A stretch of DNA of 64,000 nucleotides from Nitrosomonas oligotropha (GCF_009833085.1 NZ_QRBZ01000012.1:1-64000), one strand, 5' to 3'; counted from the stretch's first letter, positions 1 to 10,299 are shown. Notes: generated from the sequence alone by a model not told the origin. Translations and numbers: made by a program.

Positions 1-2
1 AA

Positions 3-20
3 GATGAGGATGAAGAGTAA
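3..20 (+). CDS. Possible 3' tail of an upstream gene (partial)
   Basis: The first bases can be read as the codons D-E-D-E-E followed by TAA at 18-20, the acidic end of a protein whose body lies left of the window. A strong hairpin terminator starts about 80 bases later, which fits a gene ending here. The product cannot be identified from five codons, and a chance reading is possible. Confidence 0.3.
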   Translation, partial: DEDEE

Positions 21-100
21 TTTAACTTTTTACGCTCAGTTTTTACTTGCTTTTCAGAGTTTTTTAAAATTCTGAATAAGGCTAATGATGTAACTTGAAA

Positions 101-139
101 AGAACCCGCACAAAATAATTTGTGCGGGTTCTTTTGTTT
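101..139 (+). terminator. Rho-independent terminator of the gene left of the window
   Basis: A perfect 14-base-pair stem (101-114 pairing with 119-132, agaacccgcacaaa on the left arm) closes a four-base loop and is followed by the T-rich run ttttgttt. The polarity fits termination of plus-strand transcription before rhlE, so rhlE should have its own promoter in 140-235. Confidence 0.85.
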
Positions 140-248
140 GTTGAAATCGTATAACTATCATTAAAATAATGGATCTTTTTTCTCGAAAACTTCAATGATG
201 AATTATGAATATAGCAAATAAATCAGGAAATTTTCAGGAGCAGTAAAT

Positions 249-1724
249 ATGTCATTCGAGCAACTCGGTTTATCTGCCGAATTATTGCGCGCTATCTCTG
301 ATCAGGGATATATCAATCCGACACCGATTCAAGAACAAGCAATACCAGTCATTTTAGAAAAAAAAGACGTGATGGGAGGAGCCCAAACGGGTACCGGCAA
401 AACAGCGAGTTTTACCCTTCCCATGTTGCAGAGGCTGGGAATTCATGCAAACACCAGCATGTCACCCGCTAAGCACCCCATCCGTGCATTAATTTTAGTC
501 CCGACACGAGAGCTTGCTGTGCAAGTGCATGACAGTGTCAAAACATACGGAAAGCACTTAGCACTCAGATCGACGGTTATTTATGGCGGGGTGAATATCG
601 ATTCTCAGATTGATATTGTTCGTTCCGGCATAGAGATTTTAGTCGCAACACCAGGACGATTGCTGGACCATATCCAACAGAAAACTTTGACGCTGACAAA
701 AGTTGAGATATTGGTTCTGGATGAGGCCGATCGAATGCTGGATATGGGATTCATGCCCGATATCAAACAAATTATTCAATTACTTCCTGAACAGCGTCAA
801 AATTTGATGTTTTCAGCGACTTTTTCGGAAGATATCAAGAAACTTGCAGGCAAGATATTAAAAAACCCGGTACTGATCGAAGTGGCCAAACAAAATTCAG
901 TGAGTGAATTAATAACTCACGTCGTTTATCCGGTCGATGCCACTCGAAAGCAAGAATTACTGATTCAGCTGATTAAACAAAAAGATTTGCAACAGGTGCT
1001 GGTGTTTACGCGTACCAAACAAGGCGCGGATCGTTTAGCGCAGCGGCTCAACAAGCATGACATTTCAAGCGAAGCGATACATGGCGATCGAAATCAGCTG
1101 CAGCGTACCAAAGCATTGGATAATTTTAAACAAGGCCTGATTCGTGTATTGGTTGCAACGGACGTTGCTGCAAGAGGTCTTGATATCGACGAATTGTCTC
1201 ATGTGATTAATTTTGAATTACCCAATAATCCGGAAGATTACGTGCATCGCATCGGCAGAACAGGGCGTGCCGGAACAAAAGGATTCGCCATTTCGTTAAC
1301 CAGCAAGGAAGAAAATACTGCATTGGTTGATATCGAGAAGTTATTGGGAATCAAGATTAAAACAGAACAAATCGAAGGATTTGAATCAAAAGAACCGCAG
1401 ATTCGCGATGCCAATAAAAAATCGATAACCGGCGAACAGAGATCGAAGCATGGCGGATCATCCAAGCAAAATAAGAAACCCAATTCGTGGGTGAAAAGCG
1501 ATGAGAAAGTTGTTCACTTTGGTAGAGAAATAACCCCCCATGCCAGACGTGCAAAGAAGGCTGAAGATCCGCTTTTTACGCAGCCTTATGTTTCTAAATA
1601 TTCCGATGTGAATGCCTTGACGGCCGATTCCAATGGATCACATAAGAAAGCAATGCACCGGCATCATGCCAATAAACCAATTCCAGCTTTGTTTATTACT
1701 CCCGCGGCTAATAAAGAAAAATAG
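249..1724 (+). CDS. rhlE: DEAD-box ATP-dependent RNA helicase RhlE
   Basis: A 491-residue cytoplasmic RNA helicase of the RhlE branch, which unwinds short RNA duplexes in ribosome maturation and RNA turnover. All core motifs are present in order: the Q motif near residues 24-30, Walker A AQTGTGKT at 45-52, PTRELA, DEAD at 158-161, SAT, and HRIGRTGR at 333-340. The last about 100 residues form a basic, low-complexity tail typical of RhlE proteins, which binds RNA. The ATG has a clear AGGAG eight bases upstream (236-240). The gene stands alone between a terminator and alaA. Other DEAD-box paralogues (DbpA, SrmB, CsdA) are less likely because CsdA-type C-terminal domains are missing. Confidence 0.93.
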   Translation: MSFEQLGLSAELLRAISDQGYINPTPIQEQAIPVILEKKDVMGGAQTGTGKTASFTLPMLQRLGIHANTSMSPAKHPIRALILVPTRELAVQVHDSVKTYGKHLALRSTVIYGGVNIDSQIDIVRSGIEILVATPGRLLDHIQQKTLTLTKVEILVLDEADRMLDMGFMPDIKQIIQLLPEQRQNLMFSATFSEDIKKLAGKILKNPVLIEVAKQNSVSELITHVVYPVDATRKQELLIQLIKQKDLQQVLVFTRTKQGADRLAQRLNKHDISSEAIHGDRNQLQRTKALDNFKQGLIRVLVATDVAARGLDIDELSHVINFELPNNPEDYVHRIGRTGRAGTKGFAISLTSKEENTALVDIEKLLGIKIKTEQIEGFESKEPQIRDANKKSITGEQRSKHGGSSKQNKKPNSWVKSDEKVVHFGREITPHARRAKKAEDPLFTQPYVSKYSDVNALTADSNGSHKKAMHRHHANKPIPALFITPAANKEK

Positions 1725-1929
1725 TGCAAATTCCGGGAATGCATGCGCTGTTTTTTCTGAGTGATAGATACCGGAAAGCTACATTCGCATGAGGAACGTA
1801 GCGTATTTCCAGTGTGGAAGTGTGGAGATAACATATATAATGCTGAGATCCATTTGATCTAAGAATTACAGTATTGCAAGGTTTGGGGTTAGGTTTTTTA
1901 TTCCGTCTCAACAGATTCCGTTGCTTATC

Positions 1930-3156
1930 ATGCGTCCAATTTTAAAATCCAGTAAATTAACCAATGTCTGTTATGACATTCGCGGCCCCGTGCTTGAACG
2001 GGCGCGGCAAATGGAAGAAGAAGGGCATCACATTATCAAGCTGAATATTGGCAATCCTGCTACGTTCGGTTTCGATGTACCGGAAGAAATTCTGCAAGAT
2101 GTTATCCGGAATTTATCCGATGCGTCCGGCTATTGCGATTCCAAAGGATTATTTGCCGCGCGCAAAGCGATCATGCATTACACCCAGGAAAAGCAAATTC
2201 CCAATGTGCAATTGGACGACATCTTTATCGGCAACGGTGTATCCGAGCTGGTTGTGTTGACGATGCAAGCACTGCTGGATAATGGCGATGAAGTGTTGAT
2301 TCCGATGCCGGATTATCCATTATGGACTGCCGCGGTAGTTCTGTCGGGCGGTATTGCCAAACATTATCTGTGTGATGAAGCATCGGGCTGGTTACCCGAT
2401 CTGGACGATATCCGCGCGAAAATCAACTCCAGGACGCGCGCCATTGTCATCATCAATCCGAATAATCCAACCGGCGCGCTATATCCCAAGGAACTGTTGC
2501 TGGAGATCATTGAAATTGCCCGTCAGCATCAATTAATCATTTATGCCGACGAGATTTACGACAAGATTTTGTACGAGCATGCCGAGCATACGTCGATTGC
2601 CTCATTGGCCGACGATGTCTTGTTTGTAACATTCAATGGCCTGTCAAAAAATTACCGTGCCGCCGGATTTCGTTCCGGCTGGGCGGTGGTTTCCGGTGAA
2701 AAGAGTCATGCGCGCGATTATATCGCCGGGCTCAATATGCTGGCCTCGATGCGGTTATGCGCCAATGTGCCGTCGCAATTCGGCATTCAGACCGCGTTGG
2801 GCGGTTATCAAAGTATTTACGATCTGACATTACCGACAGGCCGGTTGATGCGGCAGCGCGATGTTGCTTGGAATTTACTGACGGAAATCCCCGGCGTGAG
2901 CTGCTTTAAACCCCAGGCCGCGCTGTACTTGTTTCCGCGTTTGGATCCGGAGATCTATCCGATTGAGGATGATCAGAAATTTGCGCTGGATCTGTTATTG
3001 GAAGAAAAAGTGTTATTGGTTCAAGGCACCGGTTTTAACTGGAAGCGTCCGGATCATTTTCGCGTGGTATTCCTGCCCAATGTCGACGATTTGACCGAGG
3101 CCATGGGACGCATTGCCCATTTCCTGCAACGCTACCGCAAACGGTATGGAACATAA
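1930..3156 (+). CDS. alaA: Alanine-synthesising aminotransferase AlaA
   Basis: A 408-residue class I/II PLP-dependent aminotransferase, closely resembling E. coli AlaA along its whole length. AlaA makes alanine from pyruvate with glutamate as amino donor. Visible motifs are the N-terminal SSKLTNVCYDIRGPVLERA block, NPNNPTGA, the YADEIYDKI aspartate that binds the PLP ring nitrogen, and GLSKNYRAAGFRSGW containing Schiff-base Lys240. An in-frame TTG lies nine bases upstream at 1921, but ATG 1930 matches the family N-terminus (M-x-PI-x-KSSKL) and is preferred. It precedes hom and thrC on the same strand, an arrangement I regard as common in betaproteobacteria. Confidence 0.92.
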   Translation: MRPILKSSKLTNVCYDIRGPVLERARQMEEEGHHIIKLNIGNPATFGFDVPEEILQDVIRNLSDASGYCDSKGLFAARKAIMHYTQEKQIPNVQLDDIFIGNGVSELVVLTMQALLDNGDEVLIPMPDYPLWTAAVVLSGGIAKHYLCDEASGWLPDLDDIRAKINSRTRAIVIINPNNPTGALYPKELLLEIIEIARQHQLIIYADEIYDKILYEHAEHTSIASLADDVLFVTFNGLSKNYRAAGFRSGWAVVSGEKSHARDYIAGLNMLASMRLCANVPSQFGIQTALGGYQSIYDLTLPTGRLMRQRDVAWNLLTEIPGVSCFKPQAALYLFPRLDPEIYPIEDDQKFALDLLLEEKVLLVQGTGFNWKRPDHFRVVFLPNVDDLTEAMGRIAHFLQRYRKRYGT

Positions 3157-3250
3157 TCAAGAAGCTTTCAAGTAATTTTTTCTCGCTTTCCGGTTCCTGT
3201 CATCCGGTAAGTAATACAATCACACACTGTTTTTTATACTGATAAATGTT

Positions 3251-4564
3251 ATGAAACCCATCCATATTGGCTTATTAGGAATTGGCACTGTCGGTGGCGG
3301 CACCTACACTGTTTTGAAACGTAACCGCGAAGAAATTGCCCGCCGCGCAGGCCGGGAAATCATTGTCACAATGATCGCTGATAAGGATCTGGAAAAAGCG
3401 CGCGCGCTGGCGGATAGCAATGTGATTGTCACCGGCGATGCGCATGAGATTACAACCAATCCCGACATCGATATTGTCGTCGAGCTGATCGGCGGACAAA
3501 CCATCGCCAAGGACCTGATCCTGGAAGCGCTGGCGCACGGCAAACATGTTGTAACAGCCAACAAAGCGCTGCTGGCCAATCATGGCACGGAAATATTCGC
3601 AGCCGCGCGCGCCAAGGGCGTGATTATCGCGTTTGAAGCCGCGGTAGCTGGCGGTATTCCGATCATTAAAGCGTTGCGCGAAGGATTGACAGCCAACCGC
3701 ATTACCTGGATTGCCGGGATTATCAATGGCACCTCGAATTTTATTTTGTCGGAAATGCGTGAGAAAGGATTGCCGTTCGAGCAAGTGTTAGCGGAAGCGC
3801 AAAAGCTGGGGTATGCCGAAGCCGATCCGACCTACGATATCGAAGGTATCGATGCGGCGCATAAAATCACCCTGATGTCGGCGATTGCGTTTGGCATTCC
3901 GGTGCAATTCAGCAAAGTGTATACCGAAGGCATTACCAAGTTGACCGGCGAAGATATCCGTTATGCCGAACAACTCGGTTACCGCATCAAATTGCTCGGG
4001 ATTACCAAACGGGTGGAGAAGGGCATCGAACTGCGTGTGCACCCGACATTGATTCCGGTGCGGCGTTTGATCGCCAATGTCGAAGGCGTGATGAACGCCA
4101 TCGTGGTCAAGGGTGATGCCGTGGGCGCTACGCTCTACTACGGCGCCGGCGCCGGAGCGGAACCAACCGCCAGTTCGGTGATCGCCGATCTGGTCGATGT
4201 GACACGTCTGCACACCGCCGATCCGATGCATCGCGTGCCGCCGTTGTCATTCCAGCCGGATTTGCTGTCCGATACGCCGGTGATCCCAATGGAAGACGTG
4301 GAAACCTCGTATTACTTGCGCATACAAGTCATCGATAAACCCGGCGTGATGGCGGAAATCACCCGCATTGTCGCGGATAATCACATTTCCATCAGCGCCT
4401 TGCTGCAGAAAGAAGCCAGCGACGAGTCGGAGCAAGTCAGTGTGATCATGCTGACACATTTGACGGTCGAGAAAAACATCAATGCGGCGATTGCACGCAT
4501 TGAGGCACTGCCGGTGGTCAGCGGCAAAGTATTCCGTCTGCGTATTGAAGAACTGAACAACTAA
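3251..4564 (+). CDS. hom: Homoserine dehydrogenase
   Basis: A 437-residue NAD(P)H-dependent homoserine dehydrogenase that reduces aspartate semialdehyde to homoserine for threonine and methionine synthesis. The Rossmann motif GIGTVGGG lies at residues 10-17, the active-site block KHVVTANKALLA near 100, and GIINGTSNFIL and EADPTYDIEG in the catalytic domain. A C-terminal ACT domain (about residues 350-430, beginning YYLRIQVIDKPGVMAEI) implies feedback control by threonine. This is the stand-alone form, without a fused aspartokinase. It lies 94 bases after alaA and about 90 bases before the thrC start, so the three are probably co-transcribed. Confidence 0.95.
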   Translation: MKPIHIGLLGIGTVGGGTYTVLKRNREEIARRAGREIIVTMIADKDLEKARALADSNVIVTGDAHEITTNPDIDIVVELIGGQTIAKDLILEALAHGKHVVTANKALLANHGTEIFAAARAKGVIIAFEAAVAGGIPIIKALREGLTANRITWIAGIINGTSNFILSEMREKGLPFEQVLAEAQKLGYAEADPTYDIEGIDAAHKITLMSAIAFGIPVQFSKVYTEGITKLTGEDIRYAEQLGYRIKLLGITKRVEKGIELRVHPTLIPVRRLIANVEGVMNAIVVKGDAVGATLYYGAGAGAEPTASSVIADLVDVTRLHTADPMHRVPPLSFQPDLLSDTPVIPMEDVETSYYLRIQVIDKPGVMAEITRIVADNHISISALLQKEASDESEQVSVIMLTHLTVEKNINAAIARIEALPVVSGKVFRLRIEELNN

Positions 4565-4655
4565 AGCGATGGCCGGTCCGGAGAAGGCGGACTGCTTTGC
4601 GGGCGTCTGCCGTGTCCCCGGTCTCGCGCTGTTGCATAACCTGAAGAAACCAGCC

Positions 4656-6065
4656 ATGCGTTATATTTCTACCCGCGGCGGTATGCCGCCCAAAGCTTTC
4701 TCTGAAATCCTGTTGAGCGGTTTGTCGCCGGACGGCGGACTGGCCATTCCGGAAACCTACCCCAAAATCACGGCAGCGGAACTCGCGGCCTGGCGCAATT
4801 TAAGTTATCCGGCGCTGGCGTTTGAGATCCTGTCGCGCTTCGTCGACGACATTCCGGCGGACGATTTGCGCAGCATCATCCATAAAACCTACACCGCCGA
4901 AGTATTCGGCACCCCGGATATCACGCCGCTGAAAACACTGGAACCGGGGCTACATATTTTGGGATTATCCAACGGACCGACGCTGGCGTTCAAAGACATC
5001 GCGATGCAATTGCTCGGCAATCTGTTTCAGTATCAATTGGATAAAACCGGTGACGAATTGAACATTCTCGGCGCAACTTCGGGCGATACCGGTTCCAGCG
5101 CCGAATACGCGATGCGTGGTAAGCGCGGGATTCGCGTGTTCATGTTGTCGCCGCTCGGCAAAATGAGCCGCTTCCAGACCGCGCAAATGTTCTCGCTGCA
5201 AGACAAGAATATTTTCAACATCGCCATTCGCGGCGTGTTCGACGATTGTCAGGACATCGTCAAAGCGGTCAGCAACGATCATGCTTACAAAGAAGCGCAC
5301 CGCATCGGCACGGTCAATTCGATCAACTGGGCGCGCATCGTCGCGCAAGTGGTGTATTACTTCAAAGGCTATTTCGCCGCGACCAAAAGCAATGACGAAC
5401 AGGTTTCGTTCGCCGTGCCGTCCGGCAATTTCGGCAACATCTGCGCCGGACATGTCGCCCGCATAATGGGATTGCCGATCAAGCATCTGATTCTGGCGAC
5501 CAACGAAAACGACGTACTCGACGAATTTTTCCGCACCGGCGTGTACCGCCCGCGTGCCACCACCGAAACCCAGCACACCAGCAGCCCGTCGATGGACATC
5601 TCCAAAGCATCTAACTTCGAGCGTTTCATCTTCGATCTGACCGGCCGTAACGCGCAACAAGTCAAGGAACTTTGGACGGCGGTCGACAAAGGCAATGCCT
5701 TCGATTTATCGCAAACGCCGCTATTCGCCAAAATCAAGGACTATGGCTTCGTATCAGGCAGCAGCAACCACGCTGCGCGTATCAACACTATCCGTGATAT
5801 TTACCAACGCTACCAAGTGCTGGTCGACACCCACACCGCCGACGGCCTCAAAGTCGGCCAAGCGCACCGCGAAACCGGTGTACCGCTGATTTGCTTGGAA
5901 ACCGCGTTACCCGCCAAATTCGCCGAAAGCATCCAGGAAGCGATCGGGCGAGAACCCGAACGGCCAGCAGGTTTCGAGCACCTGGAGAGCTTGCCGCAGC
6001 GGTTTGTGGTTAAGGATGCGGATGTGCAGGTGGTGAAGGATTATATTGATGAGCAGGTAGTATAG
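4656..6065 (+). CDS. thrC: Threonine synthase
   Basis: A 469-residue PLP-dependent threonine synthase of the long class, converting O-phosphohomoserine to threonine. Lys113 in GPTLAFKDIAMQ forms the Schiff base, and the phosphate-binding GATSGDTGSSAEYAM motif follows. The open frame extends to an ATG at 4569, but that 29-codon extension is not family-like. Starting at 4656 gives the conserved MRYISTRGG N-terminus, with GAAG nine bases upstream. The gene follows hom closely and completes the branch from aspartate semialdehyde, apart from homoserine kinase, which is not in this window. Confidence 0.94.
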   Translation: MRYISTRGGMPPKAFSEILLSGLSPDGGLAIPETYPKITAAELAAWRNLSYPALAFEILSRFVDDIPADDLRSIIHKTYTAEVFGTPDITPLKTLEPGLHILGLSNGPTLAFKDIAMQLLGNLFQYQLDKTGDELNILGATSGDTGSSAEYAMRGKRGIRVFMLSPLGKMSRFQTAQMFSLQDKNIFNIAIRGVFDDCQDIVKAVSNDHAYKEAHRIGTVNSINWARIVAQVVYYFKGYFAATKSNDEQVSFAVPSGNFGNICAGHVARIMGLPIKHLILATNENDVLDEFFRTGVYRPRATTETQHTSSPSMDISKASNFERFIFDLTGRNAQQVKELWTAVDKGNAFDLSQTPLFAKIKDYGFVSGSSNHAARINTIRDIYQRYQVLVDTHTADGLKVGQAHRETGVPLICLETALPAKFAESIQEAIGREPERPAGFEHLESLPQRFVVKDADVQVVKDYIDEQVV

Positions 6066-6143
6066 TCATGTAGGTTTCATCTGATAGTATTTACTAGAAT
6101 GAACTGATATTAGATTCATATAGTACTCAAGAGATTTAATGAG

Positions 6144-8201
6144 ATGCTAAAACTTATTCTTAAATCAACGTGGTTCTATAGGTTACCGAAGAAATTACTG
6201 TTCTTTTTTACTGCTTGTATTACCTTTTATGAGTCATATAATGCCTTAAAGGTAGCAGCAATCTTTTTTTCTATTTTAATTACCCCCCTGTGGATACAAG
6301 CGACACTAATTCCAGAACCGGACATGGATTCTGAGATTAATGCTGCTATAGTTAGTCAAGATTCATTCGGCGATAATTACACCGAGATTCGGTACCTTAA
6401 TCAGAACTGGCAACCTGAGGATAGCAACTGGTTTTACAACACTCCGATAGGGTCGAATCTGATGCCTTATGATTTCTTTATGGTGTTAGAAAAGGAAGGT
6501 GGTGGCGAGCTGTTTCGTTCAAACGAGAATATGAATTTCTATCGCTACCTGATCCGTAAAGCATCTTCTGGAAACCCGGATGGATTACCTGTCGGCTGGG
6601 TCAAGAGCGATTACAAAGGACAGAAATATATTGGATTGACTTGCGCTGCATGCCATACCGGTCAAATCAACTATAACGGTGTCGGTATACGCATTGACGG
6701 TGGTCCATCTATTGCAGATATGGAAAACTGCATAATCGGTCTGGCAAAAGCATTGCAGTACACCAGTAATAACGAGGAAACCAAAAAGCAGTTTGTCAAG
6801 AATGTATTGGCGCGAGGTCATTATAAATCTGAAACTGAAGTGCTCGGCGACTTGGTGAAATATGAACAGCAGCTTATTAACTACATCACCATTAACCGTG
6901 GTCCGACACCATATGGTTATGCACGATTGGATGCGTTAGGTCGTACCTACAATCGGGTGCTGGAGCACCTGATCAGCGAAAACGAATTACGGGAACTAGT
7001 GCTTGATCTTAAGACTATGTACGACAGCAACATGGGTGATGAAAAATTTAACAAAATCATGGAAGAGATTCCCAGAATTTCAACTGGAGATCAACGTGAT
7101 CGCATGATGGAATACTTCATTCACAATCAGTATTTAACCAAGCAACAATTAGATCGAATGCGCAAGGAATTGTTTAATCCTGCGGATGCGCCGGTCAGCT
7201 ATCCATTTTTATGGGATACATCACAGCATAATTATGTGCAATGGAATGGGGCGATGATGAATTCCAATTTGGGTCGTATCATATTTAGTACTGAGAAAGT
7301 CATCGGTGTATTCGGCTCATTGGATTGGACTAAAAAAAATTTCAATTCTTCAATCAATATTTTCAATTTGCGCGGATTGGAATTGCATTTGCAGAGACTT
7401 CAATCGCCGCAATGGCCGGAGAAAATTTTGGGTGCGATCGACAAGGAACGTGCGTTGCACGGTAAAAATATTTTTAATGAATATTGTGCAAGCTGCCATG
7501 ACAATACCCTTCCGAGTATGTACCGTGTCAGCGATATCGGCACTGACCCAGTGACGGCTGAGAATAGTTTCAGTCATACCGGTTATTCCGGTATTCTACG
7601 CAATCAATATATCGGTGTAGGCATCGGCAATATTTTGCTTGGTGAAAAAGCTCCAGTGGCGGCTCTGCTGACTAAAGCAGCACTATCTGCTATTGCTACA
7701 ATTGATTCAGACAAAAATTCTTTTGAGCGTCGATTAGATCGAAGCGCTGATTTTTTCAGGACATTATTAGGTAATGCACCTTATCCTTCTATTAAGCAAG
7801 GCAATTACGATCCAGATACTACCGCGAAACCATTCGCTTCATTAAACGCCTATAAAGCTCGCTCATTGAATGGTATATGGGCAACCGCACCGTATCTGCA
7901 CAATGGCTCTATTCCGACATTGTATGATTTGTTATTACCCAAAAAACGTGAGGGGGATCCAGAAGACGGAGAATATCGTCCAGATCAGTTTGAAGTGGGT
8001 TCGAGAGAATTCGATCCAATTAAAGTCGGCTTGAAAAGCAGCGGTTATGAAGGGTTCAAATTTGATACCAGTTTAAAAGGCAACAGCAATGCTGGGCACG
8101 AGTATACAACCGGTAAAACAGCACAACTGAATGGAAGAATTCTTAAACCACTTACCAAAGAAGAGCGGTTAGATTTGTTGGAGTATCTAAAAACTTTATA
8201 A
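6144..8201 (+). CDS. Di-heme c-type cytochrome of the RoxA / MauG / cytochrome c peroxidase superfamily
   Basis: A 685-residue exported protein with two covalent heme sites, CAACH at residues 167-171 and CASCH at 448-452. The N-terminus has basic residues and hydrophobic stretches around 16-30 and 38-54, so it is a signal anchor or uncleaved signal and the body should be periplasmic. The C-terminal WATAPYLHNGSIPTLYDLL block is characteristic of the group holding rubber oxygenases RoxA/RoxB and related di-heme cytochromes, and the length matches RoxA better than the short bacterial cytochrome c peroxidases. The substrate is unknown: peroxide reduction or oxidative cleavage of a polyisoprenoid-like molecule are both possible. 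Base use is more AT-rich than the flanking thrC, suggesting an accessory gene. It has no obvious partner. Confidence 0.75.
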   Translation: MLKLILKSTWFYRLPKKLLFFFTACITFYESYNALKVAAIFFSILITPLWIQATLIPEPDMDSEINAAIVSQDSFGDNYTEIRYLNQNWQPEDSNWFYNTPIGSNLMPYDFFMVLEKEGGGELFRSNENMNFYRYLIRKASSGNPDGLPVGWVKSDYKGQKYIGLTCAACHTGQINYNGVGIRIDGGPSIADMENCIIGLAKALQYTSNNEETKKQFVKNVLARGHYKSETEVLGDLVKYEQQLINYITINRGPTPYGYARLDALGRTYNRVLEHLISENELRELVLDLKTMYDSNMGDEKFNKIMEEIPRISTGDQRDRMMEYFIHNQYLTKQQLDRMRKELFNPADAPVSYPFLWDTSQHNYVQWNGAMMNSNLGRIIFSTEKVIGVFGSLDWTKKNFNSSINIFNLRGLELHLQRLQSPQWPEKILGAIDKERALHGKNIFNEYCASCHDNTLPSMYRVSDIGTDPVTAENSFSHTGYSGILRNQYIGVGIGNILLGEKAPVAALLTKAALSAIATIDSDKNSFERRLDRSADFFRTLLGNAPYPSIKQGNYDPDTTAKPFASLNAYKARSLNGIWATAPYLHNGSIPTLYDLLLPKKREGDPEDGEYRPDQFEVGSREFDPIKVGLKSSGYEGFKFDTSLKGNSNAGHEYTTGKTAQLNGRILKPLTKEERLDLLEYLKTL

Positions 8202-8276
8202 CTTGATTCAGTATAATGCGCCGGGAAATGATGAAATAATTTTGTGAATCTGGCCTGACAAATTCCTTCTGCGGGT

Positions 8277-9488
8277 ATGACGCCTTTTCCATTGAAAGAG
8301 CAAAAGCTAATGTTTGTAGAATCTTTAAAAAACCGGCTCAAGTCATTCTTCTCCGGCAGCGATGAAACTGTGGCGCCAATCAAGGCCTCTTTTTCTCCGC
8401 TTGTTTACCGGCTGGAGTCTCCAAAATATCAATTATTTGATTTGCACGGTGAAAACTGGGTAAGTGGCTGGGTATTTTATTGGGGAGACAAAGTAGTCTC
8501 AGAGCTGGCCGTAACGGCTGATAAGACTTTTGTGGGCAGTTTTTCCGTCAACTTGCCGCGTCCGGATGTAGGTGCGTATGTTCCTTTTATTCCAGCAGCG
8601 AGGACTTGCGGTTTTAACTTCAAGTTACCCGCCCTATCGTCAACGCTCAAAAAAATTCAAATTGATGTTGTTTTCAGCGATCAAACGCATGCGGATTTTC
8701 TGACCTATGATGTCGATGTAGTGCGGTCACAAGCAGCCAAATTCGCTGAGTATCAAAACAAATTGCAGCAGATCCCGGCACCGGATGGCGCGCTGGTTTT
8801 TTTGACGCAGGGGCATTCTCAAACGAAGGAATATCAAAACGGTATTATTCCTGCCGTGCTGACGATGCAATCGTATTTGCAAAAATCCGGGGTAGATATA
8901 GAGCGGATAAAGACGTTGCTTGATTTTGGCTGCGGTTCGGGGCGTTTGCTGGTTGGCTGGCATATGATCACGCCGCTGATCCGGCTTCATGGTTGTGACT
9001 TGAATCCGCAGTTGATACAGTGGGCGCAACAGCATTTGCCTCAACCTATTGATTGCCAGTTAAGCCATCTGAATCCTCCTTTGCCCTATCAAGATCATCA
9101 ATTTGATTTTATCTATTTGATTTCTGTTTTTACGCATTTGTCGCTGGAGACACAAAAGCAATGGATCCAGGAGTTTAAACGTATTCTGCGTAAGGACGGA
9201 TACCTGATGGTGACTCTGCATGGAGAACTTTATGTGAGAAATTCTTTCGATCAACAGCACGTGCATTTTCTGGCATTTGATAGGACTGGTTATGCTGAAG
9301 AAGGACAGGCATCGGTCGAAGGAGAAAATTTCTACAGGGCTTTTCATCGCTTCGATTTCGTTGCGGAATTGTTTGCTGGCTTTGCAATAAAGGGATACTT
9401 TCCAAACGGTAACGATAAACACCGCAATACGCTATTCCAAGTTGCGCAATCGCAAGATGTTTATGTTATGCAATATTTAGGGGAATAA
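8277..9488 (+). CDS. SAM-dependent methyltransferase with N-terminal beta-rich domain
   Basis: A 403-residue protein in two parts. Residues about 35-150 look beta-rich, with many alternating hydrophobic and aromatic residues, and match no family I can name. Residues about 185-340 are a class I methyltransferase: LLDFGCGSGRLL is motif I (SAM binding), HGCDLNPQLI carries the acidic residue that contacts the ribose, and FDFIYLISVFTHLS follows. The layout resembles methyltransferases that act on surface glycans, but that is inference. Two starts are possible: ATG 8277, or ATG 8310 giving MFVESLKN. Neither has a strong ribosome site. It sits between the di-heme cytochrome and a DUF2971 gene with no shared pathway evident. 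Confidence 0.75.
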   Translation: MTPFPLKEQKLMFVESLKNRLKSFFSGSDETVAPIKASFSPLVYRLESPKYQLFDLHGENWVSGWVFYWGDKVVSELAVTADKTFVGSFSVNLPRPDVGAYVPFIPAARTCGFNFKLPALSSTLKKIQIDVVFSDQTHADFLTYDVDVVRSQAAKFAEYQNKLQQIPAPDGALVFLTQGHSQTKEYQNGIIPAVLTMQSYLQKSGVDIERIKTLLDFGCGSGRLLVGWHMITPLIRLHGCDLNPQLIQWAQQHLPQPIDCQLSHLNPPLPYQDHQFDFIYLISVFTHLSLETQKQWIQEFKRILRKDGYLMVTLHGELYVRNSFDQQHVHFLAFDRTGYAEEGQASVEGENFYRAFHRFDFVAELFAGFAIKGYFPNGNDKHRNTLFQVAQSQDVYVMQYLGE

Positions 9489-9573
9489 ATACCAATGGCG
9501 CGCCGGGTTGTTAAGATTCCAATCCGTTGATGTTTCAATTTATTCCTGATGTTAAACGATTTACTCAAGCAGT

Positions 9574-10299
9574 GTGTTCATGATTGTCTACCACTTTATT
9601 TCTTCAGAATTTGCCCTCAGAGCCTTGCGCGACCGCCGTTTGAAAATTGCGCGCATCAATGAACTGAACGATCCTCTTCAATTGTGTGCTGCCGGTTTTT
9701 CCGATGGCGATACCCAAACCAAACTGGAAGCATTCAAGGATTGGGCGAACGAGCGCTATGGCGTGATTTGTTTTTCTAAAAGCTATGACGATCCCGTGCC
9801 GTGGAGTCACTATGCCGATAGTCATCGCGGCGTTGCGTTGGTATTTGAAATTCCTGATGATTATGCGATTGCCATCAATTATCAGCCTGAGCGTTTTCGC
9901 TTGGATGTCGATGCCGCCATGCAGCGCGGCGGTTTTACCGAATCCGATTTAGCCCAATTAATCTCGACCAAATTTTCAAGCTGGCAGTATGAAAACGAGA
10001 TACGAATGACGTGCCACTTGAGCGATCATTTCTGTCAAATCGATGCCAAAGGGAAAAAAGTCTATTTTGAATCGTTGAGCCTGGAATCCTTTGGCGTGGA
10101 TGCGTTGAAGCTCATCGGCTTGATTCGCGGCGTCCGCTGCGATTTGAAACCCGCGGATATCGCGAGCGAACTGCTGGCAGTCGACACGTTGCCGGTTCAG
10201 GACACCCGATTGAATTCATCATCGTTTCAAATCATTGCCGGTGAAACTTACCCGGTCAATGGCGTGCGATCTTTTTCTGCTTGCTGCTTTAGGGTTTGA
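9574..10299 (+). CDS. DUF2971 family protein
   Basis: A protein of about 240 residues matching the DUF2971 family by its N-terminal YHFISSEFALRALRDRRLKIARINELNDP block, the central CFSKSYDDPVPWSHYADSH segment and the WQYENEIRM motif. These conserved charged and aromatic residues recur across DUF2971 proteins, whose biochemical role is not established. Translation may begin at GTG 9574 or at the ATG two codons later (9580), which gives the cleaner N-terminus MIVYHF. It appears monocistronic; a promoter for the following sdhB lies in the downstream gap. Members are scattered in genomes and often sit in accessory regions. Confidence 0.75.
   Translation: MFMIVYHFISSEFALRALRDRRLKIARINELNDPLQLCAAGFSDGDTQTKLEAFKDWANERYGVICFSKSYDDPVPWSHYADSHRGVALVFEIPDDYAIAINYQPERFRLDVDAAMQRGGFTESDLAQLISTKFSSWQYENEIRMTCHLSDHFCQIDAKGKKVYFESLSLESFGVDALKLIGLIRGVRCDLKPADIASELLAVDTLPVQDTRLNSSSFQIIAGETYPVNGVRSFSACCFRV

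Noticed and set aside
4569-4655. N-terminal 29-residue extension of threonine synthase
   Set aside because: The extension is not conserved in the family; the ATG at 4656 gives the standard N-terminus.
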